This document shows, piece after piece, positions 1 to 8,949 of a stretch of DNA of 64,000 bases. Below the pieces are notes generated by a model that had not been told where the DNA came from, did no database searches, and was given only the letters and a program-made list of their open reading frames with translations. Made by a program: the position numbers and the translations under genes. Each line of letters begins with the position of its first letter. Within the stretch, counting starts at the first letter, position 1. The stretch comes from Pseudomonas mucoides (GTDB lineage Bacteria; Pseudomonadota; Gammaproteobacteria; Pseudomonadales; Pseudomonadaceae): NCBI RefSeq assembly GCF_015461845.1, contig NZ_JACOPW010000003.1, positions 62,001-126,000 of the forward strand, given 5' to 3'.

Positions 1-3000
1 GTTCGCCAGTCATCTCGATCGACTGCCTGCTTGAGGCGTGCCTTTATAAGCTCAACTACCAAGCGAGGGCTTCGTTTGGCCACGCGCATGAAAAACCCAT
101 GGACGATATGGTCGTCCAGACGCGGTAAGTTTAGAAATAACTTGAGAATGCGACTGAGCTCGTTCTCACCGATCGAGTCAAGCGGGATGAGCTTGTCATC
201 GTCGAACCACATGAAGATACCCAACGGCGACTCAGCAGCCAACGCAGGATTCGCATTGACCAAAAGCTCGATTGCAAAGCTTTTGTCCCGCTCGGCTACG
301 TCGCGAAACAGCCACGAGGAACTAGCCAGCACCGCGGGGTCGCTTGAGCCGAAGATGCGTCTCAAAATAGAGCGATCGAACTCGGTCAAGCCGCGGAGTT
401 TGACTAGACCCATCGTGTAGGCACGCGCGACTAGAGAAAGCTCCGCATCCCCAGAAGTTAGCAGCGCTTCAATGTGAGCGTTAGCTTCGCTTGGTGCGTG
501 TTTTATTAGCACTGCAAGTGCAACTGAGGCGAACTCTGCGATTGAGCTCTCAGGGAATTCAACTCTTGCATCAAGAACCACACGAGCGAATGCAGGCCGG
601 TCGTTCAACAGCCGATTAACGAAAACATGAGTCGATTGGGCTGAGTCACGACGATATGTTTTGAGTTCGTCCAGGCGCTCATTAATGAACAACCCAAGCG
701 CTTTCTCATCAGGGAACGCCTGAACAAGCTCCTCGACAAGCTTTGCCTGAATTTCATCGTTGTGGTCTTGCCTGTCAGCCTCGTGCCTCCAAGTGCTGGT
801 TCCCCAAGCATCCATAAGCACACGAGTGACACGAGTGTTCAGATCTCGGTCGAGCTGGCGCAAAATGCGCGCTGCTGGCTCCTTGGTTGTTCCAATAGCG
901 TAGTGTGCATGCCACCCCACCGACTCAGCGATACGTATCAGCACTACAGGCGGCAGGGACTGGCGTTCGATCAGGGAGTTAACTCGCTCAAGCGTATCAG
1001 TGAATTCCTCCTCCCAATCAGCGCCCTCCTTATCGCTGGGCGCGCGATTCATTACTCCGATCGGTCCACGCAACGCATTGTGGAGGGTCTCAGCAGCATC
1101 GTAGGCGCGACGCTTGTTGTCGCTCGTCAAGCTCTCCAAAATGACGTCTATGATTCGGCGCCGGACTGCCTGCACCGACTCAATGTCAACACCATAGGAT
1201 GTGAGCGTAATGGCGCGGCTGGAGGCTTTGGAAGTGAAGTGTCCTTCCGTTGCCAGGGCGCCTTCGAGTACAGCGAACGGAGTGAATACCCCAGTCCAAG
1301 TATCTACGTACGGCACGAGCGAGAGCATGAAATCGAGGACACCCTCAATGTATGCGATTGGAACTCGTGGCTCAGGTGTCGCCATCTCACTCAGAAGCCG
1401 AAGCGGATGATTCGGGTGCTGGTTGATTTGGCGCCGATCATTACGCCCAAGGTCCCAGAGCAGTTCCGAGGCGTCCCAGAGATACTGCAGGCTGTATGCC
1501 GCGCTGCGGATCAATCGGCAAACATCTACGTGCGCCCCATGCCCCTCCTCAATCAATCGGCGAGCAAATGCGAGTGCTTGGCGCGGCTGATAATACGCTG
1601 CTTCCACAGCTGCCTTGAGGTGCGCCTGCACATAGTCACCCTCCCACTTTAGGCTACGCCATAGCGCGTCCAGCAGTGGACTATTGGACGTGTCACCTTC
1701 ATTACGCCGCCAATCAAGGCGGCCTAGGTTTAAGAGGAGATGGGCTTTATGCTCGGGTATGGCCGCCTCAAATACTCGCTCGGCTTGCCCATTTGAGGCG
1801 CCACTTCCGATGATGTACCCGGACTCGATGATTGAGTCCGCCAGGAGATCAGGAGAGAGTCGATAGCTCGCACCTCGTTTGAACAATACACCCGATGCAA
1901 TCAGGAGCTTGGTCAATCGAGTGGCATCTGGCGCACTCACCCCTTCGATTGACTCGTAGAGTGCAAGCACCTTGGGGTCATCGGGCACGACTGGCTGGAT
2001 GAGCGCGATCACGCGCAACATACCCTCGATATGATCTTGATCCTTGGGACTGGTTGAAACGCTCTTTGCAATTGCTTCCTTGTATCGATGAAGGACTGTT
2101 CGCTGGAACACCTCGTGCGAGCCGAACAGCTCAGGATGCATTCCGTCTTTGGCAACAATCCAGGCACCGACTACCACAGAAAGCGGGCTGTCATAAGCCA
2201 CGTTGGCGATCAGCGTGGCCGCGTGTGTTGGCCCACCAAGTGACTCCAAGACATGCGTAGCAAGTTCAACCCCTTCAGCCTTGGTGGGCTTCTCCAGCAC
2301 CACCGGCGCGCTCATCAACCCATAGCGGGCCAACTGGCGATCAATGACCTCTCGCGCATATGGGCGATACACCAATACGAGCCGCGCATTCGAATGCGGG
2401 CTCGCGGCATAGCGCACCAAAAGCTCAAGGTCAGTGCGATCGTGCGCGTCATCAACGACGAGGAGTTTTTCGCCATACCCCAAGTCCTCGAGGCTCTTCG
2501 TCGTAATTTGTTCAGTTGGAGAGAGAATTAGGGTCGTGTGGCCGGTATGCGTTTGCGTAAAGGTATCGATTGCTGCTCGCAGAGTGCGCGACTTACCTCC
2601 ACCGGCTGGCCCCACCAACGACACGACTGTCTGCTTCCGATCCTCTAGGGCAATGGCGAGCTGCTCGCACTCCTTACCCCTCCCAATGAGACCCCAGTGA
2701 TGGCTGAATGGCCGGTCGGCAACTACAAGTGGTGCGAAGAAGTCGTTTGGAGTGAGCCAAGGACCGGGCGATGGCTCACCCAAAAGAGCGAAACGCTGCC
2801 CAGGAAAGTAGGTATCAACCAAGCGGCGTTTTACATCTACTGGCAGTTCGCGCAGTTTCTCCGAGAGATCGTCCTGATCCCATATGTCCCATCCGTGGTG
2901 TTTCTTCACCTCGCTGCGCGCTAGTGGGCTCGCGACGCGTGAAAGGAGGATGAACTTCTGTGCTGCCTCTGTTTTGTGCGCTTCAACTGCGGCTTTCACC

Positions 3001-3467
3001 TTTGCTGCTCCGAACTGGGCCTCTCGCTTGCATTGAAATGAATGCACCTCGCCGCTTTTGAGCTCGACGTCGATGTCGATCCCAAACTGTTCGTGCCCAG
3101 TTTTACCGGCCGCGTGCACCTTACCCCCCGGATAAATTGCCTCTAGGAGTGAACGGCAGATGCGTTGAAATCCTTCAGGCGAGAGAGATGCAAGCGGGAG
3201 CGGCTGATCAAACGATACCGTTACTTGTTCAGTTACATGGCCCGAAACGACGAGAAGCCGCTGCGGATCGGCACGTAAAGCGTTGGCCACGACCGCGACC
3301 TGATCAGCGCGCGGGCGTGACTCGCCAGCCTCCCATCGAGTGACGGTCTGCTGGGCAACGCCCAGAAGCTTGGCAAGCTCAGTGTGGGTGGAGATGCCTT
3401 GTTCTTGGCGGAGGCGCTTTAGCTCGTCACCGAAGCGCTTGTATTTACCACGCCGATCAGCCTTCAT
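1..3467 (-). CDS. XRE-HTH / Mrr-like nuclease / STAND-type NTPase, partial (C-terminus beyond window)
   Basis: The frame is open from an ATG at 3467..3465 to the window edge, at least 1155 codons without a stop. Domains in order: an XRE helix-turn-helix at about residues 12-70 (motif around QQTVTRWEAGESRP); a restriction-endonuclease-like fold at about 97-220 with the PD-(D/E)xK signature G129-x-D131 ... F144-Q-C-K147; a P-loop NTPase with Walker A GPAGGGKS (K292) and Walker B LLVVDDA (D339, D340); then about 800 residues of mostly helical, leucine-rich sequence with no motif I recognise. Nuclease plus STAND-type NTPase plus long helical sensor is the layout of Avs-type antiphage NTPases; the N-terminal HTH is an unusual addition. 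It is divergent from the nuclease-STAND gene at 3769 and probably shares regulation with it. Codon use is more AT-rich than in the core genes. Function in defence is inference; the nuclease, P-loop and HTH signatures are seen directly. Confidence 0.85.
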   Translation of the reverse strand, partial: MKADRRGKYKRFGDELKRLRQEQGISTHTELAKLLGVAQQTVTRWEAGESRPRADQVAVVANALRADPQRLLVVSGHVTEQVTVSFDQPLPLASLSPEGFQRICRSLLEAIYPGGKVHAAGKTGHEQFGIDIDVELKSGEVHSFQCKREAQFGAAKVKAAVEAHKTEAAQKFILLSRVASPLARSEVKKHHGWDIWDQDDLSEKLRELPVDVKRRLVDTYFPGQRFALLGEPSPGPWLTPNDFFAPLVVADRPFSHHWGLIGRGKECEQLAIALEDRKQTVVSLVGPAGGGKSRTLRAAIDTFTQTHTGHTTLILSPTEQITTKSLEDLGYGEKLLVVDDAHDRTDLELLVRYAASPHSNARLVLVYRPYAREVIDRQLARYGLMSAPVVLEKPTKAEGVELATHVLESLGGPTHAATLIANVAYDSPLSVVVGAWIVAKDGMHPELFGSHEVFQRTVLHRYKEAIAKSVSTSPKDQDHIEGMLRVIALIQPVVPDDPKVLALYESIEGVSAPDATRLTKLLIASGVLFKRGASYRLSPDLLADSIIESGYIIGSGASNGQAERVFEAAIPEHKAHLLLNLGRLDWRRNEGDTSNSPLLDALWRSLKWEGDYVQAHLKAAVEAAYYQPRQALAFARRLIEEGHGAHVDVCRLIRSAAYSLQYLWDASELLWDLGRNDRRQINQHPNHPLRLLSEMATPEPRVPIAYIEGVLDFMLSLVPYVDTWTGVFTPFAVLEGALATEGHFTSKASSRAITLTSYGVDIESVQAVRRRIIDVILESLTSDNKRRAYDAAETLHNALRGPIGVMNRAPSDKEGADWEEEFTDTLERVNSLIERQSLPPVVLIRIAESVGWHAHYAIGTTKEPAARILRQLDRDLNTRVTRVLMDAWGTSTWRHEADRQDHNDEIQAKLVEELVQAFPDEKALGLFINERLDELKTYRRDSAQSTHVFVNRLLNDRPAFARVVLDARVEFPESSIAEFASVALAVLIKHAPSEANAHIEALLTSGDAELSLVARAYTMGLVKLRGLTEFDRSILRRIFGSSDPAVLASSSWLFRDVAERDKSFAIELLVNANPALAAESPLGIFMWFDDDKLIPLDSIGENELSRILKLFLNLPRLDDHIVHGFFMRVAKRSPRLVVELIKARLKQAVDRDDWR

Positions 3468-3768
3468 GCTAACACTCACATTATGCGTACCAATACTGAT
3501 ACTCAATATATGAGTGCTAATTTTCACCGTCAAGTGGCGAAACCCAGCGAGCTAGAGTTATGAATTGATCAAGCAGGCGCTAGAGTTGCTCACATACCGG
3601 CCGGCAGGAATCATTCGTCGATTTTTAGAACGGCACTGTCGCTCTGCACCCGACACCTCTATTCTTCAGAACCTAGCCAAATAGGTGAGGCAAAGCGTCC
3701 ACCTGACATAGCTACGCCCCCCCCTTAACTCCCATTGGTTGCAACACTTGTGGAAGCGTCATTCCAGC
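3468..3768. promoter_or_regulatory. divergent promoter region with operator-like repeats
   Basis: This gap separates the two divergent nuclease-STAND genes. It holds a perfect palindrome with 5-bp arms, ACTCA-ATATA-TGAGT (3501-3515). A second half-site, GCTAACACTCA (3468-3478), touches the minus-strand start codon and is an imperfect inverted copy of TGAGTGCTAAT at 3511-3521. A 9-bp direct repeat GCTAGAGTT occurs at 3551-3559 and 3579-3587. The CACTCA half-sites next to a gene that starts with an XRE domain suggest autoregulation, which would also control the opposite gene. I could not pick convincing -35/-10 pairs. Confidence 0.5.
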
Positions 3769-6700
3769 ATGAACACAGCAGATAAAACGCATGCAAAGGC
3801 TCTACAGGACGCCCTTTTAGCCCTCGACCCTTCAGGCCCAGAAGGATTTGAAGGGTTACTCGGAGTCGTACTGGGTGAAATCACAGGGCAATCTTTCCGT
3901 CTCGCAAAGTCAGGTACGCAGCGAGGACGAGACGGGGATTCGGCGTTCGATGGCGGGGCCACATATTTCGAGGGCAAACGCTACAAAGAAGGCCTTTCGA
4001 AGAACGATATTTCGACAAAGCTTTTCGACGTTGCGAACGACGACACCGGCGTGGTGGATCTCTGGATACTCGGAGCAACATGCGAGGTGGCATCCCAAAC
4101 AGTCGAAGACGGGCGGAAATTTTCGGCCAAGAACGGCTTCGGCTTCACGGTATTGGACTGGTCAAATAACGATCTCGGGGCGCTGCTCGTCGCCACTGTT
4201 GCGGCAGGTTCAAAATCCAAAGAAATTATCAAACAAGGACTCACCGGAAAGCCTGGAGCGGGTCTTATCGCACCCGCTATCAAAGCAATCGACCACTTTG
4301 AAAAACACGGGGATTATCCCTCAAGGCTGAGTGCGCTCAGAAAATCACTCGCCACAGACGTTGGGTTGGGCCACGCCAAGACGCTGAACCAAGAATGGCT
4401 GGACCGGTTGTTCACAGACAAAGTGCAGGCGCGCGCCGAGCTCGGCCAACCACTCTCCCCATTTGATCCGTCCGGCCCTTCGGCACTCGACCGACCTGAG
4501 CGTGCGCTCCTTACAAAGGCATTCTCCGGAGCTCCAGAAAGCGAAATCTACGCAATTGTCGGCGAAGAGGGAGTCGGAAAATCCTGGCTGGCTGTCCAGA
4601 GCTGGAGTCTGTCTGATCCCAAATCACTTCTCGTCCTGTGTCCTGCCGACGATTTGACCGGAGATGATGCAGAAGACTTCGATGACTTCCTAATTCGCAA
4701 ACTGATCTATCAGACAGATGGAGATGTTACGCCGCAAGTGTTCGCGCGCTGGCGGCGCCGCTTCAAAGATTGGCGCACGAACATCCCGGCAAGCTCCGTC
4801 CGCGTAACCCTGATAGCGGACGGGCTCAACCAACCGCTCAAGTCGAACTGGGGGCGTTGGCTCGATCGCGCCGCGCTACGCTTGAAGGAGCTGGGCGGCT
4901 GCCTGGTGGTCACCACCCGCACGCAGCACTGGGCGTATCTCAAAAAAACGCTATTTTGTGCAGTAAAGACGATCACGCTCGCCGAGTGGTCCATCAATGA
5001 CGTGAAACAGATATTGGGCAGTCGCGACATCGACTTCTCCAACACCAGGATCGAGGTTCTCGAATCCGTTCGAAATCCCCGACTTCTTGGTATCGCTATT
5101 GAGCTGATAGAAGCCAAGGCCATCGAGCTTTTGGATGAGCTAAGCGTCGGGCGGCTGCTCTTTGAGCATATGCGCAGGATGGAGCAGCACGGGGCGGCTA
5201 CAGTTTCGGCGCCCGCATTCGCCGACCTTTTGAAAGATCTCGCAGCTAAGGTATTGGCTCGAGCGAATGCGCAGAATACGGATGATCTAAGGTTGTTCGA
5301 TGCCGTCCAAGAAGCCCAACTCGAAGCTGTTGCATCGAGCCGGTTCTTCTCCTCGGTGAAAGGAAGCGCGTCAAAGTATGAGATAAAACTCGACGGCCTC
5401 AACCTGGCACTCGCGCTCTACCTCGTCGGCCAACTCGAACGCGAGTTGCGCAACGACCGCGACCCGCGAGAAAAGCTAGCGACAATACTGGAACCGATCA
5501 GCGCACTTGATGAAACGGCCAAGGTTATCTTGCTCGCAACGCAGATCGCTTGCCTTGAAGATGAAACGAGCCCCGAGATACGCTCCGCGCTGATCGAAAA
5601 ATTCGTATCACTGCAAAATCTTCCGAACAGCCAGGCCGACGCCTTCGCCGTGCTAGCAAAATCGGCTCCGCTCGCTTTCCTGCAAGCCGCTGAAAATGTA
5701 TATCTGTCTCAAGAGCACATCGCCAGCAAAGAGTGGCTGCTTTACGCGCTACTCAACCGGCGCAACGAGCCGGGAATTTGGCAACACATTTTGGAATCTA
5801 CGAAGCGGTGGCTGTCCTTCTATTCGCTTGCACCAGAACGAGGGATGCACCGGACGTCGGGCCATGGATCTGTCACTCAGGCTGACGAAGAGCGCAATAG
5901 AGTCTTGGCCATCATTCAAGAACGTCAGGCTGCCCTCACTGAAGTCGAGCGATCCTTCATGACTAGGAACCTCGTAATCGCTCCGCACCCTAGGTTCGAT
6001 GGCATATGTCGCTTCGCTCTCTATCTTCTGGCTGGTATGCCGCTAGAAGAGATCGCAACCTATCTTGTCCGTTGGCGGTTTTCTGCCGCACTCAATTCAT
6101 CAACGTCGGTGCCCTATGCAGAATTCGAGCAGGTTCTTCACTACAACCGCGCCGATTGGCAGGAGACTCGATCAGCAATCCTGAAGGGATTGGAAGCGCT
6201 GCCGGCGGAACACTCGTCCAGCGTGGGGACGTGGACACGCGTTGGCATCCTGTACGGCACCGGGGATGTCGGCGACGCCAAAGAGGGGGCCCGTATCCGC
6301 GATGAGCTCACACGCGACCAAGAACGCTTTGAAGGCTGGTCTATAAAAGAAAATTACAGCGCTGTTGATCCCTGCAATCCCAATACCATTGAACCAGAGA
6401 ACGTTATCGCGACAGCCCAAAACTATCGACAGATTGACCCAGAAAAGATTGCCATGAGCCGGGGAATGGCCCAAGAGGACCGTTACTTCTGCGGCGCTCG
6501 GGCCGCTGTCGCACGCTTTGTACCTGATGACGCGATACACACGCACCGTGCATTCGCGAGCGAAGTGCTCGGCCGTAGCGGGCATGCACGGCTTCAGGGC
6601 GTATTAATGCTTTTACGGCATAGTGCGGCTCTCACAAAAGACCTTGCCCAACGCTTCCTTTCGGCCAGTGTATCTAGCACCGCGTCGCATAAAGACGGGC

Positions 6701-8367
6701 AAGACGATCGGGACGAATTCCTTACGGCACAGTTTTCCGCGATCATCGCATTGCCGCATTTCACCGCCGACGAGCAGCTCGACGCGATCGCAAAAATGCA
6801 GGGCGAGACCCTCCTGCTGGAGCTGCTCTCATGCGTGCGCAGTGCCACACCGGAAAAAGTGGAACAGGTGCTGGAGGGTGTTCTGCAGAGTGGAAATGAG
6901 CATGCGCAGACAGCAGTTCTTGCCTCAATCCACTATTCTGAATCGCCGCTCACACCGCGCGCTGCCGGTATTGTCAAAGGCTTCATCCGATCTCCATTCA
7001 AAAATCTCCGGCATGAAGCACTCGCCCTCGCCGCATCGAGCGGCGACACTTCATTACTACAGGAAGTCATAGATAGTGGATGGAGCGCGGAAAAGCCGAA
7101 CAAGCGCGACAGCAGTTTCGAGGAGTGGCACGGGTCCACCGCGATATTGAAAGCGTTGGAAGCGGGCCTGATAGAGACGGAGTCCGCGCTTGATCGAATG
7201 AACGTGTCCCACTACGGGTTCGCCGCCGAAACGCTACCTGCCGAACAGGATGATGCCATCGCCGCTCGCATCGAAGCCGCGCTTGTGAAGGCATTGGACT
7301 ATGAGGGTGATGTGGAGTTGCCGGAGATTGAGACTGGGGCGCCGACAGTGTCCGACCTCGCGCCTCCCCTGGTTTCGTTAACGGAACGGGCTCCGTCGGA
7401 AAACGACTTCACATCCCAGATGAATCGGCTTTCGGAAACGGAAGAACAGTTCGACGAGCGCCAACGCCGCATGAACAACGCCTATGAACGCTTTGCCGGT
7501 GAGCTCACGGCTGTTGAAGCAGACCTAATACTCTCCGACCTCACGTTCGACGGCATCAAATCGATCATCGGACAGGATGCTGATCGCGATCAGCGCTGGC
7601 TCCGCATGTTGGTCACCACCTCCGATCGAAAGCTCCGTCATCTTCACCACGTCGCCCTACAGGTAGCGGTCGCACTCGGCGCCAGCGGCAATCCGTTAGC
7701 ACCTGAGTTCATTACCCGCATTTTGGCATTGGACCCAACCATACGTCGTGTCACCGGCGCTGCAAAAATCCCTGTAGAGACCATTGTCCTATGGAGCAAC
7801 ACTGCTAGCCCGGCGATGGTGGACATATGCAAAAGGCGCCTACGAACACCGCAAAGCAACAGCGACATCGCGCGCGAGGTCATCGCGGCCCATCTCTGCG
7901 GAAAGGTGGCAATTCTACAGACCTACATTGATGAACTTCTTGCCACGGACCGGCCGTACGAGACAGCACTTGCGCTCATGATTGCAGGCTTTTGCGACGA
8001 TAGCGTCCACGCTGAGGCGGTTCTGTCCCGCTTCGACGGCACCGAGGGCTTCATTGGCAATGCCCACTCAACTGCGAGCGATTCGTATGCAAGGAATCTT
8101 TGGGCAAAGACTTGGTATGCAAAGATGCTAAATGCCCAACGGCAGGAGGATTTCTGGAGCGCGTCCATTCTGTTTATGAAGATAGTCGATGGCCGTTTCG
8201 ACATATGGTCCGAAGCCTCGAGAGCACCAACAGCGATCTTCACGGCGTTTATGCCGACGATAAGTCGGGAGATCAGCAACAGAGCAATTAAGGTCCAGAA
8301 AAAGCGCCAAGAGAAGCTGTTCGGTGAAAAAGCTCCCTCATCTGTAATGTTGAGTTTCGAAGAATGA
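3769..8367 (+). CDS. Mrr-like nuclease / STAND-type NTPase, large (1532 aa)
   Basis: From the ATG at 3769 the product is 1532 aa; an in-frame TTG at 3739 is possible but has no better ribosome site. Residues 20-120 form a PD-(D/E)xK nuclease domain with GRDG (D55) followed by YFEGKRY (E68, K70), the usual D...ExK spacing. A P-loop NTPase follows: Walker A GEEGVGKS (K271), Walker B-like TLIADGLNQ (D351), and an NPRLLG segment like the conserved NP motif of STAND ATPases. The rest, about 1000 residues, is helical repeat-like sequence with no named family I can assign. This is the layout of single-gene Avs-like antiphage sensors: the C-terminus recognises a phage product, the NTPase oligomerises and the nuclease cuts DNA. 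The protein differs clearly from its divergent partner outside the shared architecture. The gene sits in a tRNA-associated island. Biochemical role is inference. Confidence 0.85.
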   Translation: MNTADKTHAKALQDALLALDPSGPEGFEGLLGVVLGEITGQSFRLAKSGTQRGRDGDSAFDGGATYFEGKRYKEGLSKNDISTKLFDVANDDTGVVDLWILGATCEVASQTVEDGRKFSAKNGFGFTVLDWSNNDLGALLVATVAAGSKSKEIIKQGLTGKPGAGLIAPAIKAIDHFEKHGDYPSRLSALRKSLATDVGLGHAKTLNQEWLDRLFTDKVQARAELGQPLSPFDPSGPSALDRPERALLTKAFSGAPESEIYAIVGEEGVGKSWLAVQSWSLSDPKSLLVLCPADDLTGDDAEDFDDFLIRKLIYQTDGDVTPQVFARWRRRFKDWRTNIPASSVRVTLIADGLNQPLKSNWGRWLDRAALRLKELGGCLVVTTRTQHWAYLKKTLFCAVKTITLAEWSINDVKQILGSRDIDFSNTRIEVLESVRNPRLLGIAIELIEAKAIELLDELSVGRLLFEHMRRMEQHGAATVSAPAFADLLKDLAAKVLARANAQNTDDLRLFDAVQEAQLEAVASSRFFSSVKGSASKYEIKLDGLNLALALYLVGQLERELRNDRDPREKLATILEPISALDETAKVILLATQIACLEDETSPEIRSALIEKFVSLQNLPNSQADAFAVLAKSAPLAFLQAAENVYLSQEHIASKEWLLYALLNRRNEPGIWQHILESTKRWLSFYSLAPERGMHRTSGHGSVTQADEERNRVLAIIQERQAALTEVERSFMTRNLVIAPHPRFDGICRFALYLLAGMPLEEIATYLVRWRFSAALNSSTSVPYAEFEQVLHYNRADWQETRSAILKGLEALPAEHSSSVGTWTRVGILYGTGDVGDAKEGARIRDELTRDQERFEGWSIKENYSAVDPCNPNTIEPENVIATAQNYRQIDPEKIAMSRGMAQEDRYFCGARAAVARFVPDDAIHTHRAFASEVLGRSGHARLQGVLMLLRHSAALTKDLAQRFLSASVSSTASHKDGQDDRDEFLTAQFSAIIALPHFTADEQLDAIAKMQGETLLLELLSCVRSATPEKVEQVLEGVLQSGNEHAQTAVLASIHYSESPLTPRAAGIVKGFIRSPFKNLRHEALALAASSGDTSLLQEVIDSGWSAEKPNKRDSSFEEWHGSTAILKALEAGLIETESALDRMNVSHYGFAAETLPAEQDDAIAARIEAALVKALDYEGDVELPEIETGAPTVSDLAPPLVSLTERAPSENDFTSQMNRLSETEEQFDERQRRMNNAYERFAGELTAVEADLILSDLTFDGIKSIIGQDADRDQRWLRMLVTTSDRKLRHLHHVALQVAVALGASGNPLAPEFITRILALDPTIRRVTGAAKIPVETIVLWSNTASPAMVDICKRRLRTPQSNSDIAREVIAAHLCGKVAILQTYIDELLATDRPYETALALMIAGFCDDSVHAEAVLSRFDGTEGFIGNAHSTASDSYARNLWAKTWYAKMLNAQRQEDFWSASILFMKIVDGRFDIWSEASRAPTAIFTAFMPTISREISNRAIKVQKKRQEKLFGEKAPSSVMLSFEE

Positions 8368-8949
8368 AGTGCGAAGGCAGAGGCCAATAGCGTGGCCGCT
8401 TTCGTCGGTAGGTATCGACTTTGCGAGTAGCCGAGATGAGCGCGCAAAACTCCCCAGAAAATCTCACCTCGATACCTACTTCTGGCCGTTCGCTGCCGGC
8501 CGCCTCTTCTCGGCGCGCAGCGGTCAACCCAAGTGAAAACTTGGATAGTGATCGCTCGCCCCAGCTGGCTGTACAGTTGACAGATTGGTTGGTAGTGGTT
8601 AGTCGCGCGTACGCGCGCGCGTACTGCTCCGAAAACTAGCAGGTTCTCTCACCCGCTAGAGCGGTTATAAATCATCACTTGGCGACGACTGGAAACACTT
8701 CAGTGGTTCTGCCATCGAACCAGTTCAAGCTTCTCCTCGACCAGAGCGAGGTGTCATGCGGGATGCTCCAGGGGATAGTGGTTGTGTTGGCAAAGACGTT
8801 TACTCAAAGCACCTGAGGTGATCGACTGATCGGGCTACCCTTGTAAATGAGCCTCACGACAGTGAGGCTTTTTCAGAAAGCAGGCATGCTCGGAACGTCG
8901 CTTGCTCAAGTGTGTAGCGATGCTTGAATGCCCTCATGCATGGGAACAT
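8368..8949. other. gene-poor stretch: inverted repeat and possible small RNA
   Basis: No convincing protein gene. A perfect 11-bp inverted repeat, GTAGGTATCGA (8408-8418) and TCGATACCTAC (8469-8479), lies just after the stop of the nuclease-STAND gene. A consensus -35 hexamer TTGACA is at 8577-8582, with only a weak TAGTCG 17 bp further on. An alternating CG-rich tract (GCGCGTACGCGCGCGCGTAC) is near 8606-8625. A plus-strand intrinsic terminator closes the stretch at 8850-8874. A transcript of about 260 nt from near 8610 to 8874, or a long 3' UTR of the upstream gene, would fit. Confidence 0.4.
8850..8874 (+). terminator. intrinsic terminator
   Basis: AGCCTCAC-GACA-GTGAGGCT followed by TTTTC on the plus strand. 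It lies about 480 nt after the end of the plus-strand nuclease-STAND gene and has no U-run on the minus strand, so it serves a plus-strand transcript. Confidence 0.75.

Noticed and set aside
762..1652. Open frame of 296 codons on the plus strand
   Set aside because: Antisense shadow of the minus-strand nuclease-STAND frame, which is open over the whole of 1-3467 and has clear domains.
8421..8639. 72-codon plus-strand frame in the island gap
   Set aside because: No ribosome site, low-complexity Ser/Ala composition, and it runs through the inverted repeat and CG-rich tract.
8368..8949. Retron-type msr/msd from the inverted repeat
   Set aside because: No reverse transcriptase gene nearby, and the repeat spacing and flanks do not resemble retron a1/a2 arms.
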